A stretch of DNA of 33,214 nucleotides from Gammaproteobacteria bacterium (GTDB taxonomy: Bacteria > Pseudomonadota > Gammaproteobacteria > Thiomicrospirales > Thiomicrospiraceae). A program made the position numbers and the translations under genes. Within the stretch, counting starts at the first letter, position 1; each line of letters begins with the position of its first letter. Under the pieces are notes generated by a model. That model saw only the letters and a list, made by a program, of their open reading frames with translations, was not told the DNA's origin and made no database searches. The stretch lies in NCBI GenBank assembly GCA_013153955.1, contig JAADDM010000271.1:1-33214 (forward strand). The letters run 5' to 3'. Shown here in pieces: positions 16,602 to 23,708 of this stretch.

Positions 16602-18154
16602 GCACCTTGTTTGCTAAAGTGGTTATTGTTTTCAGTGCTCAAGCCCATGTCACGAGTGAGTCGATTGTCGTTTAAATTCTTGGGAACAGCTGTCCAATCG
16701 GCTTCCCAGAAATCCTGAGTACTTGCGCTGTACCCGAGGGCGATAGCGATAGCCGCATCACCGTGTCGGCCTTTTTGTGTTTGCCCATCGGGTACTTTTG
16801 GAATACCTTTAACCAGCTGAATAGCACGTAGATCATTAAGAACATCCGCATCTTTGGGGATGGATATTTCATCATCATCAAAGGCTGATTTCATCTTTGG
16901 CATATTGTCCAAGTACCATCTTTGAGAGAGCATGACCTCTTGAATTCGACCAGAACCATATTTAAACTTAGCCTGTTCTGCCATATATTGGCCGTTACCA
17001 CGCGCATCTAAAGCACCGCCGATTAATCTAGGTAGGCGGTCGACAATGTAGTTAAGTATTTGCTCTTGAGAAGTAAACGGCATGTTTTTCAGTTCAACCA
17101 AAAACGGCACTTGACGCTTAAGATTCTGATTGATTGCAACGGGAGCAATGACCGTTAAATCACCTGAACGGGCAAAATCTTCACCAAAAGCGTGTTGCTC
17201 ATCAGGGTTGAGTTTTTGTAGTTCGGGTAGAAGTACTGCTTGACACCAGTCGGCTATTTCGGCTTGACGTAAATGGAGTGGCCAAGTGTTAAATTCAGCA
17301 GAACCCTCGTAACGAATAACTACGCCTTCGACCATTCTGGATTCAATTAAGGCTCGGCTTAGATAAGCACCACCGCCTTTCTTAGGAACGCAGTAGTATT
17401 CTTCTAGGGCATCGTCTTCTGTTGCTGTATCTTTGAGCAGATTGGCTGTCCATTCTTCTTCAGATAGCTGTGACCACTCGATGTTTCTCATTTGGCATAT
17501 ACGTTTGTAAAGCCCTTTCTCACGTGCATCATCTAGCGTAATGCGGTGTACCGAATAACGCTTTTTGCCTGCGCGAGAATCTTGAATGAGTTCATTAAAA
17601 ATACTGTCCCAGCCGTTGTGGGTTGAGATAATACGAACTTTAGCGCCCCACATAGTGAGTGCTAGGGCGGCTTTAAGTACTTCGGCAAGGCGTTCGTGAA
17701 AGGCCGCTTCATCAATGGTGACATTCCCTTGGCGACCACGTAGGTTTGACGGATTGGAGCTGAGTGCTTGAATTTTGAAGCCACTGGCAAATTTAATATT
17801 AAAAATGAGAATATCTTTATTCTCATCTATAAATATCTCTTCTTCAATTTTTCCACCTGCTTTATTGAATGCTTTTGCCCACATCGCACAGGCGTCGATA
17901 AACTCAATGGCCATCTCTTTATTGGAACCAATGTAGTAGTGATTGGTACCGCCCGCAGATTTTTTTGAACTTGCGGTTAAAACTGCATCGGCTGCCTCTG
18001 CCCAGGTAAGTCCTGTACGACGTGATTTTTCAGCTATTTTTAGCGGTGAATCGTCTTCAATCCAGTCTTTTTGATAGCTTAGAAGGAGATCATTAGCGTT
18101 GTAACCATCTTCATTTAATACAGATTTAACGCTTAAATCGGTTTCTGTTGACAT
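16595..18154 (-). CDS. Terminase large subunit (Mu gp28-like)
   Basis: The 519-residue protein is the packaging motor. A Walker A-like segment EKSRRTGLTWA lies at residues 42-52 and Walker B with catalytic Glu at VTIDEAAF (Asp148-Glu149). The nuclease domain begins near HAFGEDFARSGDLTVIAPV (Asp326). This EKSRRxGxTWA variant is characteristic of Mu gp28-type terminases, which package by headful cutting into flanking host DNA. AGGTG precedes the ATG. The gene lies between the small subunit and the portal. Confidence 0.93.
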   Translation of the reverse strand: MSTETDLSVKSVLNEDGYNANDLLLSYQKDWIEDDSPLKIAEKSRRTGLTWAEAADAVLTASSKKSAGGTNHYYIGSNKEMAIEFIDACAMWAKAFNKAGGKIEEEIFIDENKDILIFNIKFASGFKIQALSSNPSNLRGRQGNVTIDEAAFHERLAEVLKAALALTMWGAKVRIISTHNGWDSIFNELIQDSRAGKKRYSVHRITLDDAREKGLYKRICQMRNIEWSQLSEEEWTANLLKDTATEDDALEEYYCVPKKGGGAYLSRALIESRMVEGVVIRYEGSAEFNTWPLHLRQAEIADWCQAVLLPELQKLNPDEQHAFGEDFARSGDLTVIAPVAINQNLKRQVPFLVELKNMPFTSQEQILNYIVDRLPRLIGGALDARGNGQYMAEQAKFKYGSGRIQEVMLSQRWYLDNMPKMKSAFDDDEISIPKDADVLNDLRAIQLVKGIPKVPDGQTQKGRHGDAAIAIALGYSASTQDFWEADWTAVPKNLNDNRLTRDMGLSTENNNHFSKQGAW

Positions 18155-18178
18155 GATTCACCTGTGTTTTGCATGGCA

Positions 18179-18745
18179 CTAAGTAGTTTGAATGCCTAAA
18201 ATTTGGTTTTTAATTTCTGTGACCGCTTGCTGGCTTAGTCCATTTGCCTTACCAACGGAGGCTGCGGTTTCAGCAGCAGCTTCTGTTGCACGTGCACGCT
18301 CTTGTTTACGAATCTCTTCATCACGCTTTAGATTGTCTGTAGCAGAGGCTTCTAAACGCTGCACTGCTAAAGCAAGCTGAGAGAGTAGCTTTGGACTGGC
18401 TGGTTCCTCGTTTTCGGCAATACTCATAGTGGTTTCAAAAGCAAGAGTACGGATGATCTCATTCAGCAATTTACCTGTTTCACCTTGCGGCTGAGAGCCA
18501 AGTTTACCTATCCACATCTTTGCCATCTCGCGACTTTGTGTAAGGCGTTCGCCAACTTTTTGCATACGCATTGAGTAGCGATTAACTGCGCTTTTTGACA
18601 CCGACTCATCATGACCCTGCGCCTCTAAAATGGCATTAATTTGCTCAGTGGCCTCTAACTGGGTGATGCGTGGGTCTCGCAGTAAGCTTTGAAGTGCTTC
18701 GAGGATATCTGGAGGGAGTCGTTCAACACTGGATTTACGTGCCAC
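18179..18745 (-). CDS. Terminase small subunit-like protein (DUF3486, Mu gp27-like)
   Basis: A GTG start at 18745 is preferred: it gives the family's usual opening (V)ARKSSVERLPPDILEALQ, has GGGGGC just upstream, and overlaps the previous gene by 11 bases; a longer frame from 18769 has no ribosome site. The 188-residue product contains DPRITQLEATEQINAILEAQ and SKSAVNRYSMRMQKVGERL, a helix-turn-helix pattern, followed by a helical, Glu/Ala-rich C-terminus. DUF3486 proteins precede the large terminase in Mu-like phages and are taken as the DNA-recognition subunit. Confidence 0.88.
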   Translation of the reverse strand: MARKSSVERLPPDILEALQSLLRDPRITQLEATEQINAILEAQGHDESVSKSAVNRYSMRMQKVGERLTQSREMAKMWIGKLGSQPQGETGKLLNEIIRTLAFETTMSIAENEEPASPKLLSQLALAVQRLEASATDNLKRDEEIRKQERARATEAAAETAASVGKANGLSQQAVTEIKNQILGIQTT

Positions 18746-18947
18746 AATAGCCCCCATTGAAACATGCAAAGAGTAGCCAACCTGCGATAAATAATGCGGA
18801 TAAGACCCAGTTAAAGGTCTCTTTCATAAACTCTTTATAAGCTTTTTTTTGTTCCATCTTCTGCTGTGCGAGTGTTGTACGACGTTGTCGCCACATATAA
18901 TCGTGTTGCTGTTCTAGAGTTCGATTTTTTTGCGTTAATTTCCTCAT
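18735..18947 (-). CDS. Small membrane-anchored protein
   Basis: This 70-residue protein has an AGGA ribosome site seven bases upstream and lies within the tight gp26-terminase block. A basic, helical N-terminal half (KNRTLEQQHDYMWRQRRTTL) is followed by one membrane segment (FNWVLSALFIAGWLLFACFN, about residues 45-64) and a short Gly/Cys tail. It could be part of the lysis set (spanin-like topology is not clear, and no lipobox is seen) or an unrelated phage inner-membrane protein. Family not recognised. Confidence 0.6.
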   Translation of the reverse strand: MRKLTQKNRTLEQQHDYMWRQRRTTLAQQKMEQKKAYKEFMKETFNWVLSALFIAGWLLFACFNGGYCGT

Positions 18948-18949
18948 GA

Positions 18950-19240
18950 TTAAAGTCCTTTTCTGGCGATGCCCGGCACTTGTGCCGCGCCCGTAGCGAC
19001 ATCTTGGCCTCGTGCAGTTAAGCGGGCGACTCGAATCTCTCCGACAAGCTCAACGGTAATTAATGACAGCTCTTCAAGCCAGGCAAGTTCAGAATTGAGT
19101 TTGTCTGTAGATAGGTTATGGCCAAGAGACTTGAGGGCTGATTTTAAAATCAGTTCATTGTGCGAGTAATCAGAATCCTTTTCTAAGACTTCAATAATGA
19201 CGCGGCGTTGGTGAAGTGTCTCTTGCTGTTTAAAATCCAT
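18950..19240 (-). CDS. Mu gp26-like phage protein (VpaChn25_0724 family)
   Basis: A 96-residue winged-helix-like protein. It begins MDFKQQETLHQRRVIIEVLE, contains DYSHNELILKSALKSLGHNL and ELAWLEELSLITVE, and ends VATGAAQVPGIARKGL; the final G-x-A-x-x-V-x-G-I-x-R pattern is typical of this family in Mu-like phages. The fold suggests DNA or protein binding, probably near packaging. It starts on the last base of the DUF2730 gene stop and has AGG upstream. Confidence 0.8.
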   Translation of the reverse strand: MDFKQQETLHQRRVIIEVLEKDSDYSHNELILKSALKSLGHNLSTDKLNSELAWLEELSLITVELVGEIRVARLTARGQDVATGAAQVPGIARKGL

Positions 19241-19578
19241 TATCTTTTACCTTTGTTAATCATGTAATCATGCATTCTCTTGACTGCTTCAGAGGTTTGT
19301 TTAAACTCCCCTGATAGCTGACTGACTTCTCTACTGATACCGTTGAGACGTTTGTGAACGTCATTGATTTCTTGATTATGATCTGGCTTTTCTTCAAGTC
19401 TGATTACACGGTCTTTAATATCTTCAAACCCACTGTTTACATGTTTTTCAAAGCTATCTATACGCTTTTCATTAACTTGAGATTTACGCGTTACCGCGAC
19501 ATAAACGAACAACGCTAAGGTTGCAAAAATTTGAATAACACTTAACCAAAATTTGGCGGCTTCGTAATCAAGTTCCAT
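19240..19578 (-). CDS. DUF2730 membrane/coiled-coil protein (Mu gp25-like)
   Basis: The 112-residue protein has one N-terminal membrane segment (FWLSVIQIFATLALFVYVAV, about residues 10-29) followed by a charged coiled coil (IDSFEKHVNSGFEDIKDRVI to RMHDYMINKGK). This matches DUF2730, found next to lysis and terminase genes in Mu-like phages. A lysis-associated (spanin or holin-partner) role has been suggested by location, but the function is not established. Confidence 0.8.
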   Translation of the reverse strand: MELDYEAAKFWLSVIQIFATLALFVYVAVTRKSQVNEKRIDSFEKHVNSGFEDIKDRVIRLEEKPDHNQEINDVHKRLNGISREVSQLSGEFKQTSEAVKRMHDYMINKGKR

Positions 19579-19594
19579 TTTAAAAAATAGCCTC

Positions 19595-20149
19595 TTAATG
19601 GCGCTTTACAGGGCGAGAACCAAACCACCAAGTAACAGAGGTTGTGGCTAGAAAAATACAGGTATTAATGACTTCTTTAAGTAAATACTGTGCTGTGGCA
19701 CTCCCAACCATTTGTCCAGTTATTTGAAAGAGCTGGTATGTAATGAGCGCCATTAATAATGCAAAGTAAACGGTTAAAGCAGGGCGCATTAAACCGCGTA
19801 TCGTATCGACCAAGCCACCACCATATGCAGTTTTATCATTTGCATAACTTTGTGTACGTAAGTCCATTTCTGCTAACTCAACATCTGCTGCAGCTTGGGT
19901 TTCTGTTGCTAGACGATCTTGTTCAGCTACGGCGATATCTCGATTGGCGTTGGCTTCTGTCTCCTTCATTTTGAACTGATGCTCAAGCGACATCTCTTCA
20001 CGATCCGCTTTACGCATTGCAATGTCATAAGCAAATTTAGCTTGCTCAGCTTTATGACTCGCCCACATTTTTGCACCTACACCAAAAAGGCCTAATATAC
20101 CGCCTGATGCGGCTGCGCCAAATGCGCCTAAAACTGTGCTTACGTCCAT
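19595..20149 (-). CDS. Holin, GTA 3-TM type
   Basis: The 184-residue protein has an N-terminal Gly/Ala-rich membrane segment (VLGAFGAAASGGILGLFGVG), a long charged helix (residues about 35-105), and two membrane segments (LTVYFALLMALITYQLF and VINTCIFLATTSVTWWFG). The ending SVTWWFGSRPVKR is typical of the three-TM holin family also found in gene-transfer agents. GGAG precedes the ATG, which overlaps the upstream stop. It would form the membrane lesion that releases the lytic activity at lysis time. Confidence 0.8.
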   Translation of the reverse strand: MDVSTVLGAFGAAASGGILGLFGVGAKMWASHKAEQAKFAYDIAMRKADREEMSLEHQFKMKETEANANRDIAVAEQDRLATETQAAADVELAEMDLRTQSYANDKTAYGGGLVDTIRGLMRPALTVYFALLMALITYQLFQITGQMVGSATAQYLLKEVINTCIFLATTSVTWWFGSRPVKRH

Positions 20150-20664
20150 TAGAGTATCTCCAGGTAAAAGTTTTGTCGGTTTGTGATAGCGTGAATTTTG
20201 TGTAGTGCACCGCGTGATGCGAGGCCTGCGAGTTGGCCGTATAACATGCCCAAACGCGTAGCAGGCAGTAAACAGCCCCAGCTATGCGTTTTAAAGCCTT
20301 TAAATTTGTCACCTGCCACATTTCCTGCATGAGTTAAAACGCCGCTACGACTGGGTACTTTTGTGACGTGATAAACGTCTCTGTATTTACCTGACGCTGA
20401 GCGTTTTAGGTATTTAACAAGGTACATCCCTGGTGGAATTCGGCTTATATTACGGGCGTTGTTACGATCGGGTAGCTCCATCATGTAGCAGACTCGTCGC
20501 TCATTAAACATAAGTCGACCTGTCGTACCGTGATCGGTTGATGGCGCACGATAGAGTTGGAGAGTTTTAAGTGAGCAATGGTTGCATAATGCGCTCTTAA
20601 CCACCGTTTTAATGGCAGTTTTGAGTTTATTATGGGGTGACTTTAGGGGGTTAATTACTTTCAT
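20149..20664 (-). CDS. DUF5675 protein at the lysis-gene position
   Basis: The 171-residue protein is first behind the Plys-like promoter, where Mu has its endolysin. From about residue 53 it shows the DUF5675 pattern: LQLYRAPSTDHGTTGRLMF, CYMMELPDRNNARNISRIPPGMY, then VLTHAGN and SWGCLLP. The His...Gly-Cys arrangement recalls L,D-transpeptidase-like active sites, so a peptidoglycan-active role is possible; this is inference. The N-terminal 50 residues are basic and could be partly non-coding. ATG 20664 has GAGG only one base away, and the predicted transcript starts on this ATG. A downstream GTG start cannot be excluded. Confidence 0.75.
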   Translation of the reverse strand: MKVINPLKSPHNKLKTAIKTVVKSALCNHCSLKTLQLYRAPSTDHGTTGRLMFNERRVCYMMELPDRNNARNISRIPPGMYLVKYLKRSASGKYRDVYHVTKVPSRSGVLTHAGNVAGDKFKGFKTHSWGCLLPATRLGMLYGQLAGLASRGALHKIHAITNRQNFYLEIL

Positions 20665-20670
20665 ACCTCT

Positions 20671-20717
20671 AGAATAGAGGGTTTTACGATAGGGTGAGTT
20701 TCAAGTGTTTGAGAAGG
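20671..20717 (-). promoter_or_regulatory. Late promoter (Plys-like): activator box plus -10
   Basis: The box CCTTCTCAAACACTTGAAA occupies 20699-20717 on the minus strand, followed after 22 bases by TATTCT (20671-20676). It precedes the lysis-position gene as Plys does in Mu. The -10 and following bases (CTANNCTNGAGGNATGAAA) are shared with the promoter at 10.9 kb. The predicted start falls on the A of ATG 20664. Confidence 0.75.
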
Positions 20718-20748
20718 ATCTAAAAGAGGGGTGCATTAAGCTGGTATG

Positions 20749-20946
20749 CTAATTATTTTGCTGTATTGCCTGAAGTTCAATAGAGTCTAATTCACTAAAT
20801 AGCTGACCGATTGCCTTTATATTTATGCCTGTTTCACAAGCCTCTTCTGTATTGTAAAAAGTCATTAAATCATTAATTACAGAGCGATATGAGCGTATGT
20901 TGTCGATGACATCGATTGGGCGGTCTTGAAGTTTTATGTTTGTCAT
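20749..20946 (-). CDS. Small acidic protein of unknown function
   Basis: A 65-residue frame with GGAG nine bases upstream of ATG 20946. The product begins MTNIKLQDRPIDVIDNIRSY and is helical and acidic, with no recognised motif. It lies alone between the RepA-like ATPase and the Plys-like promoter, separated from the former by 269 bases that contain a palindrome and a structured inverted repeat, so it may have its own promoter. Being in an accessory position next to the ATPase, it could be its partner, but nothing in the sequence shows this. Confidence 0.55.
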   Translation of the reverse strand: MTNIKLQDRPIDVIDNIRSYRSVINDLMTFYNTEEACETGINIKAIGQLFSELDSIELQAIQQNN

Positions 20947-20989
20947 TGTTTTGTTTCTCCACTAGAAATAGTCTTAAAAAAATAAGGTT

Positions 20990-21005
20990 TGATATCAAGA
21001 TATCA
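20990..21005. promoter_or_regulatory. Palindrome TGATATC-AA-GATATCA, possible operator
   Basis: A perfect inverted repeat with 7-bp arms and a 2-bp centre lies 44 bases upstream of the 65-aa gene in an AT-rich intergenic stretch. Its symmetry and place suggest a binding site for a dimeric regulator; which one is not known. Confidence 0.4.
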
Positions 21006-21152
21006 TTTTTATAAATTCTGCCAAACTTTTAGAGTGTTTTAAGCACGTTTACCTTTAAAAAATAGTGTTTAAGTTATAGAGGGCTTTTAAAATTGAGGAG
21101 AAATTGCTAGAAAGTTGGTTTATGTCAAAAAATTAAAGTTTATTTTTTACAG

Positions 21153-21207
21153 CTCCTACAACAGTTACATCCCTTATGTTTAAAGGGAGTGGTATGGGTT
21201 GTAGGAG
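21153..21207 (-). repeat. Long inverted repeat with inner hairpin after RepA-like ATPase gene
   Basis: CTCCTACAAC (21153-21162) and GTTGTAGGAG (21198-21207) form a perfect 10-bp stem. The 35-base interval contains a second stem, TCCCTT (21170-21175) with AAGGGA (21183-21188). It starts nine bases beyond the ATPase stop. Neither strand has a T-run straight after the stem, so it is not a normal intrinsic terminator; an RNA structure or a replication-related site is possible. Confidence 0.6.
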
Positions 21208-21215
21208 TTGTAGAG

Positions 21216-22106
21216 TTACTGAATCAGGCTATAGGTGTAAATACCTTTAACCTTACTGCAAGCCCAGTAAATGTCTTGGTATTGATCTAATCTGTCACGG
21301 GCTGTTTTGTCTGTTTTTTCATAGCCACAGGTGTTAAGTAAGTCAGTTTTATTAAGATTTAACCCCTTTCCTAGGGCGGCTTTCACTTCATTGATAAAGC
21401 TCTTTTCTTCGGTATTTAGCCTGGCATCTTGAAGGTCTATTGTCAGTAGGCTTAGATCATCTATTTTAACTTTAAAAGCGATATCGATAATATTTGCGCG
21501 CTCTTTCTTAACCGTTAAAATGAAGTGAATCTCACCCGTTGGTGACTCCGTTTTAGTCAGTAGATACATGTTGTCTATTGAATTACGGATGTTGTTTGAT
21601 CCCTGGTAGTTGCGGCCGTCTTTGTTTGAGTGATGTAAAACGATAATTGTTGCGCCTGCTTCACGAATGTTTTTAAGCTTTTCACCTAAGCGCATACTAG
21701 CACCGTCGTTGTTGACATCACCAAAATCACGAAGACTATCAATGACAAATAGCGTGTTGTTGTAGTTGTTTCCTGATGCGTTGTCTTCAATTGCTTGGAG
21801 CATCGCAAGAGGCTGTAATTCTGTTTTTGAACGATGGGAGTAGTGCAGGTTAGGGCAGACTTGAATAAGTTTAGTTTCAATACCACGCTCTTTAAGAACG
21901 TTCATCGGGTTGTCGTAGTCTAAATAGATTGCATTCATGCCATTGATTTCTGCAAATTTAGCGATGGCCATAGCAAGCCAGCTTTTACCCATGCCTCCAT
22001 CGGCATAGATCATGGTAATCAGGTGTTTGGGGATGAAACCGTCAATTAAGAACTCAGTTTTTTGATTAAAATCTTCTAGCTTTAATGGGTTTAAAAAAGG
22101 GTACAT
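21216..22106 (-). CDS. RepA-like (RecA-fold) hexameric helicase-type ATPase
   Basis: The 296-residue protein has a RecA-type ATPase core: Walker A ADGGMGKSW (residues 35-43), Walker B LFVID (119-123), and a VLHHSNKDG segment (156-164) followed by GSNNIRNSID, the pattern of RSF1010 RepA-like AAA_25 replicative helicases. The C-terminus (about 230-296) looks like a winged helix (NKTDLLNTCGYEKTDKTARD). It starts five bases after Mor, where Mu has gene C, so it may be driven by the early or middle transcript. Mu transposition uses host replisome factors, so a phage helicase-like ATPase here is unexpected. Its role could be replication, helicase recruitment or interference. Confidence 0.8.
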   Translation of the reverse strand: MYPFLNPLKLEDFNQKTEFLIDGFIPKHLITMIYADGGMGKSWLAMAIAKFAEINGMNAIYLDYDNPMNVLKERGIETKLIQVCPNLHYSHRSKTELQPLAMLQAIEDNASGNNYNNTLFVIDSLRDFGDVNNDGASMRLGEKLKNIREAGATIIVLHHSNKDGRNYQGSNNIRNSIDNMYLLTKTESPTGEIHFILTVKKERANIIDIAFKVKIDDLSLLTIDLQDARLNTEEKSFINEVKAALGKGLNLNKTDLLNTCGYEKTDKTARDRLDQYQDIYWACSKVKGIYTYSLIQ

Positions 22107-22111
22107 AGGGT

Positions 22112-22567
22112 TTAGTCCTGAAATAAGGAGGGTTGTATTTTGTTGTGTCGAATACGATGTTGATTAGCAAGTGCTGTTCTAATCGTCATTTCTGATACTC
22201 TGAATTTCTTGGCTAATATTTGGTGATTATTACCGGTAAACGCCTTCCAAATTTTAATATCTCGTATGGCTCGCTCTAGTTTCTGATTATGGGGAAGGTA
22301 GAAGCTAACGCCACCAAAATGGTTGGCAATAGCAGTAACCAGTACTGCGGAAAGTTTGTTATTCTGTTCGTCTTGTATCTCTCCAACTGTTGATAGGCAG
22401 TGGCTTAGAATTTCATAAAATTCAACTAACCGAGCAGGCCAGAGTAACTTTAAGTCTTCCATATCTAAGTCAGTAAGGTTTTCGAGCATCTCATCCATTG
22501 TGGCAGTAAAGTGATCGCCAAATAGGTCTTTACTTGCCTCGTTATAGGGCTCTATTGAATTATTCAT
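22112..22567 (-). CDS. mor: Mor/C-family late/middle transcription activator
   Basis: ATG 22567 is chosen: GGAG lies upstream and the start overlaps the previous stop by eight bases. The 151-residue product has the Mor pattern: an acidic helical dimerisation part (MLENLTDLDMEDLKLLWPARL), then FGGVSFYLPHNQKLERAIRD and the helix-turn-helix FTGNNHQILAKKFRVSEMTI, ending KIQPSLF, exactly as Mor and C end. Mu has two such genes; only this one is visible here, so it probably controls the late promoters itself. Mor/C dimers bind an imperfect dyad next to the -35 region. Confidence 0.9.
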   Translation of the reverse strand: MNNSIEPYNEASKDLFGDHFTATMDEMLENLTDLDMEDLKLLWPARLVEFYEILSHCLSTVGEIQDEQNNKLSAVLVTAIANHFGGVSFYLPHNQKLERAIRDIKIWKAFTGNNHQILAKKFRVSEMTIRTALANQHRIRHNKIQPSLFQD

Positions 22568-23120
22568 TGCCTGCTCCACTTTGTGCTTTTTTGAACTTTT
22601 TATTTTTGAAAATAGCCTGTAGGGTACTGGTACCGAGTTGCTTGGACTGCTCTGTTGCGACATCTACTTTTTTTGCAACAGGCCTGTTACGTAGGCTTTG
22701 ACGCTTATTTTCGTTTTTTTGTTCCTCATGTGCTTCTAATGAATTTTGCTCTGAACTGATAATTTCGTATAAATAGCCGTGATTTTTTAGCGGTAATTTA
22801 AGTGTTTGGGAGTCTGATTTTTCTAAAATAGTGGTGAAGGCTTTATGCCAAAGATTTTCTGGTGCTTGCCATATTCTGTTGTGGCGCTCTATTCGTCCTG
22901 CATCAATATCTGTTTTAAGTTGATGCATTATTTTGAGTGTTCTATCCCAGGTTAGACTGCGAGTTGCAGGGCGAAACAGCCCTATATAGCGCATGATTAA
23001 CCTGCCTAATGGCTTGGGTAGGTTAGAGGCTAAATAGACCGCTTGACGGGCTGATTCTTCATTGCTGAAGTCAATCATTGCTGCGGCATGACCACAGTTT
23101 GGACAGCGTAATTTCATCAT
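22560..23120 (-). CDS. Zinc-ribbon-like early phage protein
   Basis: The 186-residue protein begins MMKLRCPNCGHAAAMIDFSN, with a CxxCGH knuckle at the N-terminus, and has AGAGGAT just before the ATG, overlapping the GemA stop. Its middle is helical with RPATRSLTWDRTLKIMHQLK, and the C-terminal 60 residues are highly charged and Lys/Gln-rich. Similar CPxCG-starting proteins stand between GemA and Mor in Mu-like phages, but I do not know a function. The single CxxC suggests a metal site completed by other residues or by a dimer. Confidence 0.7.
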   Translation of the reverse strand: MMKLRCPNCGHAAAMIDFSNEESARQAVYLASNLPKPLGRLIMRYIGLFRPATRSLTWDRTLKIMHQLKTDIDAGRIERHNRIWQAPENLWHKAFTTILEKSDSQTLKLPLKNHGYLYEIISSEQNSLEAHEEQKNENKRQSLRNRPVAKKVDVATEQSKQLGTSTLQAIFKNKKFKKAQSGAGNE

Positions 23121-23560
23121 TTATCCTCTTTCTGAATTTTTAACTGCTCGCGTTTAATCCATTTTTTGAGAGTTTCAATAATACGGCTAGCCGTGGTAGG
23201 ATCACAGAATTGAGGTGCATGGTATTTGCCTTTTGTCATACGCTTTACATAAGCCATTAACGCGGGTTCGGTACGGTCTCTAACAATGCATAAGTCAGCT
23301 AATTTTAACCAGAGTGCACGAATCTTATCGCCTTGACTTTTGCTGTTTTGACGTGCTGTAGCCCCCAGTTTTTTACTTGCTTTGACCTTAAAACCGAGCT
23401 GTTTTAATCGTTGTATAACGGCAGTTTGTTGATGAAAATCAAGTTTTGAAGCAGAATTGACCCCTGCCACATCATTAAGCATGGCTCTGTAGGCATCGTC
23501 ACCCATGTGAAGCTCTTTTTTGGCGATGTGTATCTTTGCTAAATTGGCTTGTCGGCTCAT
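23117..23560 (-). CDS. gemA: GemA/gp16-family regulatory protein (DUF1018)
   Basis: The 147-residue protein has the DUF1018 pattern: LAKIHIAKKELHMGDDAYRA at the start, LNDVAGVNSASKLDFHQQTA, a LKQLGFK motif, then GDKIRALWLKLADLCIV and MTKGKYHAPQFCDP. This is the Mu gp16/GemA family, reported to influence host gene expression and DNA topology in Mu. The gene lies between early genes and Mor, as in Mu-like phages. Confidence 0.9.
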   Translation of the reverse strand: MSRQANLAKIHIAKKELHMGDDAYRAMLNDVAGVNSASKLDFHQQTAVIQRLKQLGFKVKASKKLGATARQNSKSQGDKIRALWLKLADLCIVRDRTEPALMAYVKRMTKGKYHAPQFCDPTTASRIIETLKKWIKREQLKIQKEDK

Positions 23561-23632
23561 TTTGGACTCCGTTTACTTTGTCATCATTTATTAAAATGGC
23601 TTTTAAATAGACTTAAGGCCGCTTTAATAAAT

Positions 23633-23670
23633 GGCCTGTATACCAGGCCTGTATACCCCCTTGAGGGTAT
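23633..23670. repeat. Tandem GGCCTGTATACC copies plus adjacent hairpin
   Basis: GGCCTGTATACC occurs at 23633-23644 and 23646-23657, one base apart. The second copy merges into an inverted repeat ATACCC-N6-GGGTAT (23653-23670). It lies in the 148-base gap between the 58-aa gene and GemA. It could be a regulator or transposase binding site or a transcript hairpin; there is no T-run for termination. Confidence 0.6.
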
Positions 23671-23708
23671 CGTTGTTTTGATAAGAATTTAAGTCATTAA
23701 TGTCCGTG

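Noticed and set aside
21031..21080. A fourth copy of the late-promoter box (AGTGTTTAAG with CACTCT at the right distance)
   Set aside because: Only about half of the box matches and the -10 is poor; not enough to call a promoter.
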